NCBI GenBank assembly: GCA_027451985.1
Contig: DAIDHS010000016.1
Location: 1 to 60,359, forward strand
DNA: 60,359 nucleotides
Source of the DNA: Elusimicrobiota bacterium
GTDB taxonomy: Bacteria > Elusimicrobiota > Elusimicrobia > UBA1565 > UBA9628
Direction: 5' to 3'
The notes under the pieces: model-generated
Told to the model about the DNA's origin: nothing
The model's input: the letters and a program-made list of their open reading frames with translations, nothing else
Database searches by the model: none
Position numbers and translations under genes: made by a program
In this document: positions 1-9,576 of the stretch, piece after piece
How positions within the stretch are numbered: position 1 is the stretch's first letter
Layout of the letters: each line of letters begins with the position of its first letter

Positions 1-1605
1 CTCCCAAGCCTCGAGATTATTGGGCTGGGACACCATCACCTTGTTGGCCAAGTCCAAGGCCAGGCGGTACTGCCGGTCTCGGATGGCGTCATCGGCCCGG
101 GTCAAAGTCGCGGCGACGTCCTGCGACTCGACCGGCGCCGCCTTGGCAACTTCGGTGATGCCGGTCAAGCGCTGGAGCTCCTCAAAGAACACACGCAAGC
201 CTTGGTCGTCCGGCCGAATGGCCAGAGCGCGGGACACGTCCTCGATGGCGGTGCGGTCGTCCCCGCTCACATAGGCCAGCACACCCTGGTGAAGCTCTAC
301 CTGCTCCGGATCGGTCTTATAGTCGGGCAGAACGGGGTAGAGCTGGGCCACAAAATGCAACCGGCCGAACTCACGCAGCAGATTCGGATCCGAGGGCGCG
401 ATGGCCATGGCCTGGCTCAAGGTGTCGACGGCCTTCTTATACTCGGCCGAGGCCTCCGCCTGGCGCGCCTGGGCCAGCAAATCGTTGAGCTTAGCCTGGT
501 CTTCCGCGCTCAACCCCTGGGACGACGCGGTCAAAATCGCACTCTTGCCCTCGCGCAGGCGCTCCATAGCTTCCAGCACCATCTCAACCGACTCTTCCTC
601 TTCGGAGGGCTTGCCGAAGCGGAACGTCAGCGCGATGCGCTGATCACCGGCCGTGCCCGAGACGCTGTTTATTGGCATGTCAAAGGCGTAGTCCGCCTCG
701 AAACGCGTCGTACGGTAGGAAATACCGGCCGCGAACTGGGTGAAGCTGGGCGTCCCCAGGCTTAAAGCGCCGCGGATGCCGAAATCTCCGAAGAAGCGGA
801 TGGGGAACCAGCGCTCGGCCGCCAAAGTGCCGATGGATTCGCGGGTGAAATAAGGCGAAGCCTCGTTGTCGTACTCCACGACCACGTTCGAAATGAGGCT
901 GCGGTAGTCCACACCCGCTTTCCACGCCATCGGCAAGGTCTCCGGGTTATTCGGGTCGTAGGCGACGTTTGGCTGGTTGACGTTGGTCGCCTCCGCGCCG
1001 AAGGAATAGTGCCGCGCGAAATTATAGAGGACGCCCAAATCTCCGGAGAAGGCGCTTTGCACGCTGGAGCCGTTCAAAATCGAATTTTGCGCGCTGTATT
1101 GGCCAGAGCTATCCAGAAGATTGCCCCCAAAGCTTCCAAACGAGCTGCGCAGGTACTTAAGGCTGCCTCCCAAATAAAGATCGCCGCCGAAGGGATAATA
1201 CGGAAGCTGGCGGCCGTAGGACAGATAAAAGCTGTCATCCCGGTAAAGGGAATTATTCAAGGAGAACGAATTCCAAGCCAAGCCCAACGTCCCCTCGCTC
1301 GCCTTTTTCCACGCCAGCGGCTGCGCATAACCCAAGAACGAAGTGCCGAGACTCGAACCGTCCGTCAGGCCGACATCCAGAAGCGAATAAGACGCCCCCA
1401 GGCTGGGCCGGCTCAGAGTGGCTAAGCCGGCCGGGTTGTAGTAGATGTCGTAGACGTCGTCCGCGACGGATACGAAGGCGCCGCCCATGCCGGGCGCGCG
1501 CGCCCCGGCGCCCAAATCATCGAAAGCGGCCAGGGCCGAAACGGGGGCTAGGACTGCCAAGCCTAGGGCCAAGACCACGCTTCGCCGACCGCTCGCGGTT
1601 TTCAT
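1..1605 (-). CDS. PorV/PorQ (UPF0164)-type outer-membrane protein with TPR domain, partial
   Basis: The start codon overlaps the stop of the upstream FN3 gene by one base (TGATG), and the reading frame stays open to the window edge, so the C-terminus is missing (535 codons seen). A signal peptide of about 26 residues ends in SALA. It is followed by the family signature around residues 30-60: GARAPGMGGAFVSVADD then YYNPAGLA, typical of PorV/PorQ/UPF0164 beta-barrels. Barrel-like beta-rich sequence runs to about residue 340. After that come helical TPR units (for example residues containing KKAVDTLSQAMAIAPSDPN, and again at the cut end). In Bacteroidetes PorV shuttles type IX secretion cargo; whether this one does is inference from its neighbour, which has a sorting-like C-terminus. 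The family call is strong, the secretion role weak. Confidence 0.8.
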   Translation of the reverse strand, partial: MKTASGRRSVVLALGLAVLAPVSALAAFDDLGAGARAPGMGGAFVSVADDVYDIYYNPAGLATLSRPSLGASYSLLDVGLTDGSSLGTSFLGYAQPLAWKKASEGTLGLAWNSFSLNNSLYRDDSFYLSYGRQLPYYPFGGDLYLGGSLKYLRSSFGSFGGNLLDSSGQYSAQNSILNGSSVQSAFSGDLGVLYNFARHYSFGAEATNVNQPNVAYDPNNPETLPMAWKAGVDYRSLISNVVVEYDNEASPYFTRESIGTLAAERWFPIRFFGDFGIRGALSLGTPSFTQFAAGISYRTTRFEADYAFDMPINSVSGTAGDQRIALTFRFGKPSEEEESVEMVLEAMERLREGKSAILTASSQGLSAEDQAKLNDLLAQARQAEASAEYKKAVDTLSQAMAIAPSDPNLLREFGRLHFVAQLYPVLPDYKTDPEQVELHQGVLAYVSGDDRTAIEDVSRALAIRPDDQGLRVFFEELQRLTGITEVAKAAPVESQDVAATLTRADDAIRDRQYRLALDLANKVMVSQPNNLEAWE

Positions 1606-4067
1606 CAGCGGATCACCACCACGGTCCCGGTCCAGGTCTGGCCGCCGACCTTGATTTCATAAATGTAGACGCCTCGCGCCACGATTTCGCCATTGGAGCC
1701 GCGCCCATCCCAGGTCAGACACACCTTAAAAGTTCCTAGGCCGCCTCCGTTAGAGCACCCGGTATTACCCATGTCCGCGACGTGGAATCCGCGCACGTCA
1801 TAAATCTCACCGGAATAATTCAGATCCTGCGGATTGCCAAAATTAAATTCCACGTGGTCGTCGCAGCCGTGCTCGGAATTATTGGAACGCCACGAGCAGC
1901 TCTCCACGGTGGGCGTGATGACCTTTGTGGACATGTCGGAACTGGGATCAAACGAAGCGTCCGCAGGCGCCACGTAGGACTGCAGGCGGAAATCTCCCAA
2001 CATACCCACCTGGCCGGTCACTTCCTGATTAACGGTGTCCACGGTTCCGTCGGCGTTGATGTTTTGCTGTCCGTTGTACCAGAAAAGCCCCAAGGGGACG
2101 TTGGACACGGACAGAGGCGCCGAGCGGGCAACGCCCTCGGCCACGATTTGGCCGTTCTGCACCTGATAGCCGAGGGCCAAATCAAACATGGCATTGGACG
2201 GCAGAGCCATGTTCTTGACCTCCTCATTGGACGGAGCTTGATAAGGCTCAAAATTCACGGATTTGAATATATAAGGAGAAGCAACGATATCCTGGGGCTG
2301 ATCCACGGCGCGGATTAAAAGAGGCTCACCAGATGAGTTGCCGTTGGGCTGAACCATGTTGGCGATGTTCGCGGGAATCTCAATGCGCGTAATGTTGTCC
2401 GAATCAAGCGCGTAGAGATTGCCCTCCGTATCCACGGCCATCGCGGCGTCCGTAGTTTCCCCGGGGAAGGAATCCCGAGAGACAATTTTGTAGTAGTAGA
2501 CCAGCCCAGCCGGCGCCATGGCCTCTTGGTCGCTGACGGCGCTGGCCGGCAGGGTCGAAACCAGGACCCAGCTCGGCCTGATCAGTCCCGTCGAGCGATA
2601 CACGTCATAGCCGCTCAGAGCCCAGCCATCTGGCGCCGACGGATCCGGGAACATTGTCCCATCGGTCTTGGACTTGACCTGCGCCCAGGTGATGGTCATG
2701 GAACTCGCGCTCGGATTGATGGTCGCGGCCATGCCCGCCGGCGCCAAGGGCGGCAGATCCAGCGCCGCCGAGGTCGTCACGCCGATGGAATAAGCATTCA
2801 GAGTATTTTCGCTATAGATGCCGAAATATTCCGTCGCATCAAGCGTCAGGCCTGCTTTCATAAACGACGGCGTCGAGATTAGCACGCCTGCGGCCAAGCC
2901 CGTTTCAGTTGAAGCCACGACCGAGCCGTCCGCAAGAACGTCGCCCGGCGCGTAGGCCTGGCCGTTGACCGGCGAGGCCGAAATGGGCATGCTGCTGACC
3001 AGCACCAGCGCGCCATTCTGGTTGGGCGGCGTCGGGCTGAACCACGTCCAAGTCAAAGTGATGGTCCGCGCCAGCGGCGCCGATGAAACCGAGACCAAAT
3101 TCACGGGCTGGATGCTCTCCGCCGGCGTCACCGTCTCAATGACCGTCTCGAAATTCGCCAAGCCCTGCCAATTTAGGCTGGCCAAGTTAAAGTAATAAGT
3201 TCCGCCTGGCAAAAGGCCGCTCACGGTCAACTGCAAAGTTCCCCCATTGGAAGTCATCGCGGAATTGACGACGGGACCGTTGTATAGCTGGGCTGTCTGG
3301 CTGGCGGCCGTCACTTCGAATGCCGCGGCAGTCCCGGATGCGGCGGGGAAAGACCAGGTGAAAGTCGCGCTCGTGTAGGACACGCCGGCCAAGACGGGCG
3401 AGACCGGCAGATTGGCCAAAGTCGAATAGGACGCGGTCGACGAAGTCTCCGCGAAAAACTTAGTCTCGTCGCCGAGGTAAACCTTGGCGTAATAGGTCGT
3501 GTTGGGAGCGAGATTTTGCAGGGTGTAGGATTGGGCTTGGCCCGCCGCTGTCGCGGTCGGGAATTGCACCACGAAGGCGTAATTGGTCGTCGCGGTCGGG
3601 CCGAACTGAGCCTCTTGGGCCGGATCCGAGGAGTAGTCGATGCGGTAATAGCCGCTCTCCGTGGTTCCAGACACGCCGCCGTCAAAGCCCGGCGCGGTCC
3701 ACGTCAGCATCAGGGTGCCGGTAGATGTGGAGAGAGCGGCCGTGGAAATCGCCGTCACACTGCCCGGCTGGGAGAAGACATTTTCCAGCCCGGGACCGAA
3801 AGAATAGCTGGAGGAAGAAGAGTAAGGATCCGTCGACACCCCGAACTCGCCCATGGATCCGTCGAGAACATAAGAGCCTCCGGAAGAAATTCCGCCCGCG
3901 TTGGCGATCAGGTTGCGAGGGATGTCATCGGTCGAGCCGATCATTTTCTGCCCGGCCCGCGCCGAGGAAACGCTAAAAAACATGGCGAAAAGCGCGAAAA
4001 CGAAAAGCCCTTTCCCCGTGCCGGGAAGCACGGCAGAAAAGGGATTCCCGTTTCCGCGCTGGTTCAT
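1605..4067 (-). CDS. Secreted fibronectin type III repeat protein with FlgD-like C-terminal domain
   Basis: 820 residues. The N-terminus has a signal peptide (hydrophobic FVFALFAMFF, then SSARAG). A short region around residues 45-95 (GGSYVLDGSMGEFG) resembles the start of many exported surface proteins. At least four FN3-like units follow, roughly residues 100-215, 218-320, 320-435 and 445-545, with repeated LTWT, NTTYYAKV and YYYKIVSRD motifs. The last 75 residues (YDVRGF, LTWDGRGSNG, ARGVYIYEI) match the FlgD-Ig / gliding-associated C-terminal fold used as a sorting signal in type IX secretion. It starts immediately after the receiver gene stop and overlaps the PorV-like start by one base, so the three are one operon. 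Ligand unknown; adhesin or surface enzyme scaffold is possible. Confidence 0.8.
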   Translation of the reverse strand: MNQRGNGNPFSAVLPGTGKGLFVFALFAMFFSVSSARAGQKMIGSTDDIPRNLIANAGGISSGGSYVLDGSMGEFGVSTDPYSSSSSYSFGPGLENVFSQPGSVTAISTAALSTSTGTLMLTWTAPGFDGGVSGTTESGYYRIDYSSDPAQEAQFGPTATTNYAFVVQFPTATAAGQAQSYTLQNLAPNTTYYAKVYLGDETKFFAETSSTASYSTLANLPVSPVLAGVSYTSATFTWSFPAASGTAAAFEVTAASQTAQLYNGPVVNSAMTSNGGTLQLTVSGLLPGGTYYFNLASLNWQGLANFETVIETVTPAESIQPVNLVSVSSAPLARTITLTWTWFSPTPPNQNGALVLVSSMPISASPVNGQAYAPGDVLADGSVVASTETGLAAGVLISTPSFMKAGLTLDATEYFGIYSENTLNAYSIGVTTSAALDLPPLAPAGMAATINPSASSMTITWAQVKSKTDGTMFPDPSAPDGWALSGYDVYRSTGLIRPSWVLVSTLPASAVSDQEAMAPAGLVYYYKIVSRDSFPGETTDAAMAVDTEGNLYALDSDNITRIEIPANIANMVQPNGNSSGEPLLIRAVDQPQDIVASPYIFKSVNFEPYQAPSNEEVKNMALPSNAMFDLALGYQVQNGQIVAEGVARSAPLSVSNVPLGLFWYNGQQNINADGTVDTVNQEVTGQVGMLGDFRLQSYVAPADASFDPSSDMSTKVITPTVESCSWRSNNSEHGCDDHVEFNFGNPQDLNYSGEIYDVRGFHVADMGNTGCSNGGGLGTFKVCLTWDGRGSNGEIVARGVYIYEIKVGGQTWTGTVVVIR

Positions 4068-4451
4068 TTAGTTGGGCCTCAAGGACACTTTCAGAATGGA
4101 ACGGATGCGGGCGACCAAAACCCTCGGGCTCACCGGCTTGAACAAATAATCCTCCGCGCCCACGTCGAGCCCACGCACACGCTCGGCCACGTCGCGGGCA
4201 TGGCCGGTCAAGATGATGACCGGCACGCTTTTCGCGATGGGATCCGCCTTCAGCCCGCGGCAAACGTCGAACCCACTCATATCCGGCAGATTGACGTCTA
4301 GGAGAATCAAATCGGGACGATAAGTTTTGACGCCCTGAAGGCCGGAAGCGCCGTCGGGGCAGAGAAAAACCTCGAAACCGTCCGCTTTGAGCACGTCGCG
4401 GAACGTCTGTCTGAGAATCTCGTCGTCTTCAACCACCATAATCCGGTACAT
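4068..4451 (-). CDS. Single-domain response regulator (receiver only)
   Basis: 127 residues forming one complete receiver domain. The acidic pair D9/D10, phospho-acceptor D52 (ILLDVNLP), T82 (IILTGH) and K105 (FKP) are all present, so it should be phosphorylatable. There is no output domain. It is the first gene of the minus-strand surface-protein operon; its stop codon abuts the FN3 gene start. A very strong Shine-Dalgarno (GGAGGAGGG, 4463-4455) precedes the ATG. No histidine kinase is adjacent, so its partner is unknown; the kinase at 38.5 kb is only a candidate. The association of a receiver with surface-protein genes suggests signal-dependent control, but this is inference. Confidence 0.9.
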   Translation of the reverse strand: MYRIMVVEDDEILRQTFRDVLKADGFEVFLCPDGASGLQGVKTYRPDLILLDVNLPDMSGFDVCRGLKADPIAKSVPVIILTGHARDVAERVRGLDVGAEDYLFKPVSPRVLVARIRSILKVSLRPN

Positions 4452-4490
4452 GCGCCCTCCTCCATTCTGCGGCTGACTGAATCTTTCATA

Positions 4491-4518
4491 TATATAGATG
4501 TTTTCGGTTGCACCACAA
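4491..4518 (-). promoter_or_regulatory. Promoter of the receiver/FN3/PorV-like operon
   Basis: On the minus strand TTGTGG (4518-4513) is followed after 16 nt by TATATA (4496-4491), then a leader of about 35 nt carrying the strong Shine-Dalgarno of the receiver gene. This is a conventional, leadered arrangement, unlike the divergent gene at 4659. Confidence 0.5.
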
Positions 4519-4529
4519 TTTCACAAGAG

Positions 4530-4643
4530 AAACTAATTTGTAACATTTATAAGCAAAAATAATATTAAAATAATAAATGTATTTTTATTATTTGCATTTA
4601 ATATTTATAATTAAATTTCCTTGAATATCAGCTATTTTTACGG
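4530..4643. promoter_or_regulatory. AT-rich island with nested inverted repeat between divergent regulator genes
   Basis: Positions 4561-4620 contain only 5 G/C in 60 bases, in an otherwise GC-rich window. Inside is a perfect 10-bp inverted repeat, AAATAATAAA (4568-4577) and TTTATTATTT (4584-4593), flanked by an outer pair AATATTAA (4561-4568) and TTAATATT (4598-4605). The island lies between the promoters of the two divergent regulator genes. It may be an operator, a nucleoid-protein site, or UP-element DNA. No gene is seen here. Confidence 0.55.
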
Positions 4644-4649
4644 TAAGAT
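4621..4649 (+). promoter_or_regulatory. Promoter of the OmpR-type regulator, probably leaderless
   Basis: TTGAAT (4621-4626), 17-nt spacer, TAAGAT (4644-4649). The ATG follows after only 9 nt, so transcription should begin at or next to the start codon; there is no Shine-Dalgarno. Confidence 0.6.
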
Positions 4650-4658
4650 TTTGACGCT

Positions 4659-5372
4659 ATGAGTCGGCAACTTCTACTCATTGGGCTGATGCCCGAAGAT
4701 CAAGAGACTGGCCGCGCGGCCGCGGCGGCGGCCGGCTATTCCGCGTCCTCGTGCCCCACCGGCGTGGAGGCCGCGAAAATCATGCTGGAAAAAACCGCAG
4801 CGGGGCGCGCGGGGGTTGAACTGGCCCTTCTGGAAAAAGATCTTCCCGACATGTCCGCGCCCGCCTGGATTTCCATGATCCGAAAGACCAGGTTCGCGGA
4901 AAACCTTCCGGTCGTCGTGCTCAGCCGCGGCAATTGTCCGGAGAGCCGCATTGTGGAGATGTTCGACGCGGGAGCCGACGACTTCATCCAAATGCCTTGC
5001 GCGCCGCAGGAGTTGGCCGCCCGCATCCGGGCGGTCGTGCGCCGCAGGCAAGCTCACGGCGAGGAAAGTCCCGTGCTGGAAATCGGGCCCATTCTCCTCG
5101 ATCCTGGCGCCCGGCAATGCCGAGTGCGCGGAAAAATCGCCCAATTGCGGCCGCGCGAGTTTGAACTTCTGGATTTATTGATGAGAAAAGCCGGGCGCAC
5201 GCTCAGCCGCCCCTACCTTCTGGAAACGATTTGGGGCATGGACAAAACCGCGAACACCCGCGCCATTGACGTGGGCGTCAGCCGCTTGCGCCAAGCCCTT
5301 GGCGTGCGCGCGGGACGCTGGATTGAGACCGTCGAGCGCTACGGCTACCGTTTCAAGCTTCCCGGAGATTGA
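4659..5372 (+). CDS. OmpR/PhoB-family DNA-binding regulator with degenerate receiver domain
   Basis: 237 residues: a receiver-like domain (about 1-130) and an OmpR-type winged helix (about 140-237, LRPREFELLDLLMRKAG, then RAIDVGVSRLRQAL and ERYGYRFKL). The winged helix looks fully functional. The receiver does not: the acidic pocket after beta-1 is absent (LLLIGLMPED), the phospho-acceptor is Glu (E59 in LLEKDLPD), and the conserved Lys of the KP motif is Met (M112 in FIQMPC). Ser at position 89 is kept. It is therefore likely to act without phosphorylation, with E59 possibly mimicking a phosphorylated state. It faces the receiver/FN3 operon across an AT-rich island and may control it; that is inference. 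Confidence 0.88.
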   Translation: MSRQLLLIGLMPEDQETGRAAAAAAGYSASSCPTGVEAAKIMLEKTAAGRAGVELALLEKDLPDMSAPAWISMIRKTRFAENLPVVVLSRGNCPESRIVEMFDAGADDFIQMPCAPQELAARIRAVVRRRQAHGEESPVLEIGPILLDPGARQCRVRGKIAQLRPREFELLDLLMRKAGRTLSRPYLLETIWGMDKTANTRAIDVGVSRLRQALGVRAGRWIETVERYGYRFKLPGD

Positions 5373-5374
5373 CT

Positions 5375-5758
5375 TTAGGCAGGCGGCAGGGGTCGGCGTC
5401 CGGTAAAGCCGTCCTCGATGCCGTGGTAGTAGCTAATCTTCTTTTCGCCGGCGCTCCAGCACAAGTAAACCTCTTCGCGGTCCATGCGAAACGGAAAATC
5501 CACAAGCGGCGGATTGTAGCCCTTGGGCAGGGCCCCGGTGTCGGCAATCTTTTGAAAAAGCGCGTCAATTTGTCCCGCCAAGAACCGGATTTGGGCCTTC
5601 TCAATTTCCAACTCCGCGGGACGGCCCTGAGACTGCTCCAGTCGCCCCGCAAGCTCGGCCTTAGCCTCGGCGCGATCCGCCAGCGCCGCGATGTCCGAAA
5701 AAATCCGTTCAAACTCCGGGATCAGGGCTTCAGCTTGCTCCACGGTAAAATATTTCAC
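5375..5758 (-). CDS. DUF2203 family protein
   Basis: 127 residues, matching the DUF2203 pattern: N-terminal YFTVEQAEALIPEFERIFSD, a long amphipathic helix, then DFPFRMDREEVYLCW and a C-terminal YYHGIEDGFTGRRPL. The last part (ligand-like Tyr/His/Gly-Arg) is the conserved end of the family. Function is unknown. The ATG overlaps the stop of the GGQ protein gene by four bases (ATGA), making it the last gene of the sdh-region transcript. It ends two bases from the stop of the convergent regulator. Confidence 0.75.
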   Translation of the reverse strand: MKYFTVEQAEALIPEFERIFSDIAALADRAEAKAELAGRLEQSQGRPAELEIEKAQIRFLAGQIDALFQKIADTGALPKGYNPPLVDFPFRMDREEVYLCWSAGEKKISYYHGIEDGFTGRRPLPPA

Positions 5759-6138
5759 GCCAGGGAACTCTCTTCCGCGTATTTTGCCGCCGATCTTTGG
5801 CGGTGCCGCGCCTTACGCCGCCTCTGGCGCGCGATCTCCTTGAACTTACGGGATGTATGCGGCGAGAGCTTCATTTCAATCTGATCCACCAATTCGCGCA
5901 AGGCCAAAAAACGGTTGAGGCCCCGGCTTCTCTCCCGCTGAACCCGCACCGACAATCCCAGCGGCGCGTAGCTTAGCCTGACGCAATTGGAAGTCTTGTT
6001 GATTTTTTGTCCGCCCGGCCCGCCGCCCCGCGAAAAGGATTCCGCAATGACGGACGCATCGACGCCCAGTCGCTTCATGCGGGACAAGACGTCCTGGAGC
6101 TTGGCCGGAGCCACGCCGAAGTTTTCCCGCAGCTCCAT
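5755..6138 (-). CDS. Peptide chain release factor-like (RF1 domain, GGQ) protein
   Basis: 127 residues from the ATG at 6138, which lies just after the sdhB stop at 6155; a longer reading exists but would run into sdhB. Residues about 36-50 carry SRGGGPGGQKINKTSN, with the GGQ tripeptide (42-44) that catalyses peptidyl-tRNA hydrolysis in class I release factors. The C-terminus is very basic (KFKEIARQRRRKARHRQRS), as in ArfB/YaeJ and PrfH-like ribosome-rescue proteins, which bind the mRNA channel with such a tail. There is no codon-recognition domain. Likely role: hydrolysis of peptidyl-tRNA on stalled ribosomes; exact subfamily not settled. Confidence 0.78.
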   Translation of the reverse strand: MELRENFGVAPAKLQDVLSRMKRLGVDASVIAESFSRGGGPGGQKINKTSNCVRLSYAPLGLSVRVQRERSRGLNRFLALRELVDQIEMKLSPHTSRKFKEIARQRRRKARHRQRSAAKYAEESSLA

Positions 6139-6154
6139 GCGGACAGACCCGGCC

Positions 6155-6954
6155 TCAGCTCTTGCCGGACTCGGCGTGATCCGCGAAGAAGAGGGCCGCG
6201 CGCGCATATTCCCTATTCAGGCGCGCGATATTGGACACGCTGATGCCCTTGGGGCAAGCGGCTTCACACTCGTACTCGTTGGAACAGTTCCCAAAACCCT
6301 CCGCATCCATGGCCTTGCGCATCGCCAAAACCCGGCGCTCCCGCTCGGGCTGTCCCTGCGGCAGCAGCGCCATATGGGAAACTTTGGCCGCGACGAAGAG
6401 CATGGCCGCCGCGTTGGGGCAGGCTGCGACGCAGGCGCCGCAGCCGATGCAGGTCGCCGCGTCCATCGCCGCGTCCGCCTTCGGCTTGGGCACGGGAACG
6501 GAATTGGCCTCGGGCGCCGACCCGGTGTTGGTTGAAATGAAGCCTCCCGCGGCCATAATGCGGTCGAACGCCGAGCGGTCCACCGCCAAATCCCGAAGCG
6601 CCGGGAACGCGCGGGCCCGGAAAGGCTCGACGGTAATGGTGTCTCCGCTTTGGAACCGGCGCATGTAGAGCTGGCAGGCGGTGGTGTTCTTGTCCGGACC
6701 GTGCGCTTGGCCGTTGATGACCAGGCTGCACATGCCGCAGATGCCCTCGCGGCAGTCGTGATCGAAAGCGACGGCCTCATCCCCTTTGGCGATGAGCCCC
6801 TCATTGAGCAGATCGAGCATCTCGAGGAAAGACATGTCGGGGGAGACGCCCGAGACTTCATAGGACACGAAGCGGCCCGCGTCCTTGGCGCTTTTCTGGC
6901 GCCAAATTTTTAGGGTGAAATGCATCGTCCCCGCGCTTCCGGCTTGCCCTGCGC

Positions 6955-6958
<4 letters not shown>
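6155..6958 (-). CDS. sdhB: Succinate dehydrogenase / fumarate reductase iron-sulfur subunit
   Basis: 267 residues. The [2Fe-2S] ligands are in [15 protein letters not shown] and the following C of TTACQ. The C-terminal ferredoxin domain has [12 protein letters not shown] and [15 protein letters not shown] for the [4Fe-4S] and [3Fe-4S] clusters. It passes electrons between the flavoprotein and the membrane quinone site. The start ATG overlaps the sdhA stop by four bases. The sequence type (long linker between the two cysteine sets, C-terminal [10 protein letters not shown]) fits the non-proteobacterial, Bacteroidetes/Chlorobi-like type B enzyme, in agreement with the single five-helix cytochrome subunit. 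Confidence 0.95.
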
Positions 6959-8864
<1,906 letters not shown>

Positions 8865-8868
<4 letters not shown>

Positions 8869-9509
8869 CGCGCGCCTCCTGCGACCAGAGCCCAAACGGG
8901 CAAAAAAGCGAAGCCCGCCGCGAGCAGGACGGCGACGACCACGCTTGTGCGCTTAATCCACGGCGTGTAGCGCGGGTGGTTCACCCCGAAAGTCTGGAAA
9001 GCGCTTTGAATGCCATGGCTTAAATGCAGCGCCAGCGCGCCCATGGCCAGGACGTAGAAGCCGACATAGTATTTATTCTGAAAATCCTTCATAACGAGAG
9101 CGTAGAGATCGCTCCGGTCCGAAGCGAAGCGGAACGACTTCAGATGGACGATTAAAAAAGCTAGGAGAAGCAGCGCCGTTGCCGTCATGCTCCGGGATCC
9201 CCAAGTCCGCCCGCCCTTAGCGCGCTGGCTCTGATAACCCTCCGGCCGGGCTTTGCGGTTCTGCGCCCGGGTCACCAGCGCTGCGGCTATGTGCCATAGA
9301 AAAAGCGCGGCCAGAAGGATTTCGGCCGCGGGCAAAAGGGGATTGTTCGCCAAATGCTCGGCATACCCGTTGAAAGCCTGGGGACCTTCAAGGAGAAAAA
9401 GGTTGCCCGCCAGATGAACGGCGAGAAATCCCACGAGCAGAATTCCGGCCAGAGCCACGCTGATTTTTTTCGCGATGGACGACTCAAGCAGATCCACAAG
9501 ACAACGCAT
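8865..9509 (-). CDS. sdhC: Succinate dehydrogenase cytochrome b subunit, type B (b558 family)
   Basis: 214 residues with five hydrophobic helices: about 14-36, 58-78, 104-124, 145-170 and 185-208. Histidines placed in helices ([36 protein letters not shown]) are the candidate haem ligands. The single five-helix subunit without a separate SdhD defines the type B, di-haem enzymes of Bacteroidetes and related phyla. It is the first gene of sdhC-sdhA-sdhB; the ATG has a good Shine-Dalgarno (AGGAG). The transcript probably starts at the shared divergent promoter near 9561-9567. Confidence 0.92.
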
Positions 9510-9560
9510 ATCGATATCTCCTGGATTTAAAAGAACGGCGGCGCCATTCTACCATTTTGG

Positions 9561-9567
9561 TTATAAT
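9561..9567. promoter_or_regulatory. Shared divergent -10 element: sdhCAB and phospholipase D gene
   Basis: The core TTATAA is its own reverse complement. On the plus strand it reads TATAAT (9562-9567), ending 9 nt before the GTG at 9577; on the minus strand it reads TATAAC (9566-9561), about 50 nt before sdhC. No clear -35 element is visible on either side. Confidence 0.55.
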
Positions 9568-9576
9568 TCAATCACG

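Noticed and set aside
3516-4301. 261-codon open frame on plus, antisense to the FN3 protein and receiver
   Set aside because: Arg/Gly-rich low-complexity product spanning two real genes on the opposite strand.
9475-9576. ATG at 9475 as start of the phospholipase D gene
   Set aside because: It lies in sdhC and before the TATAAT at 9562; conserved sequence starts after the GTG at 9577.
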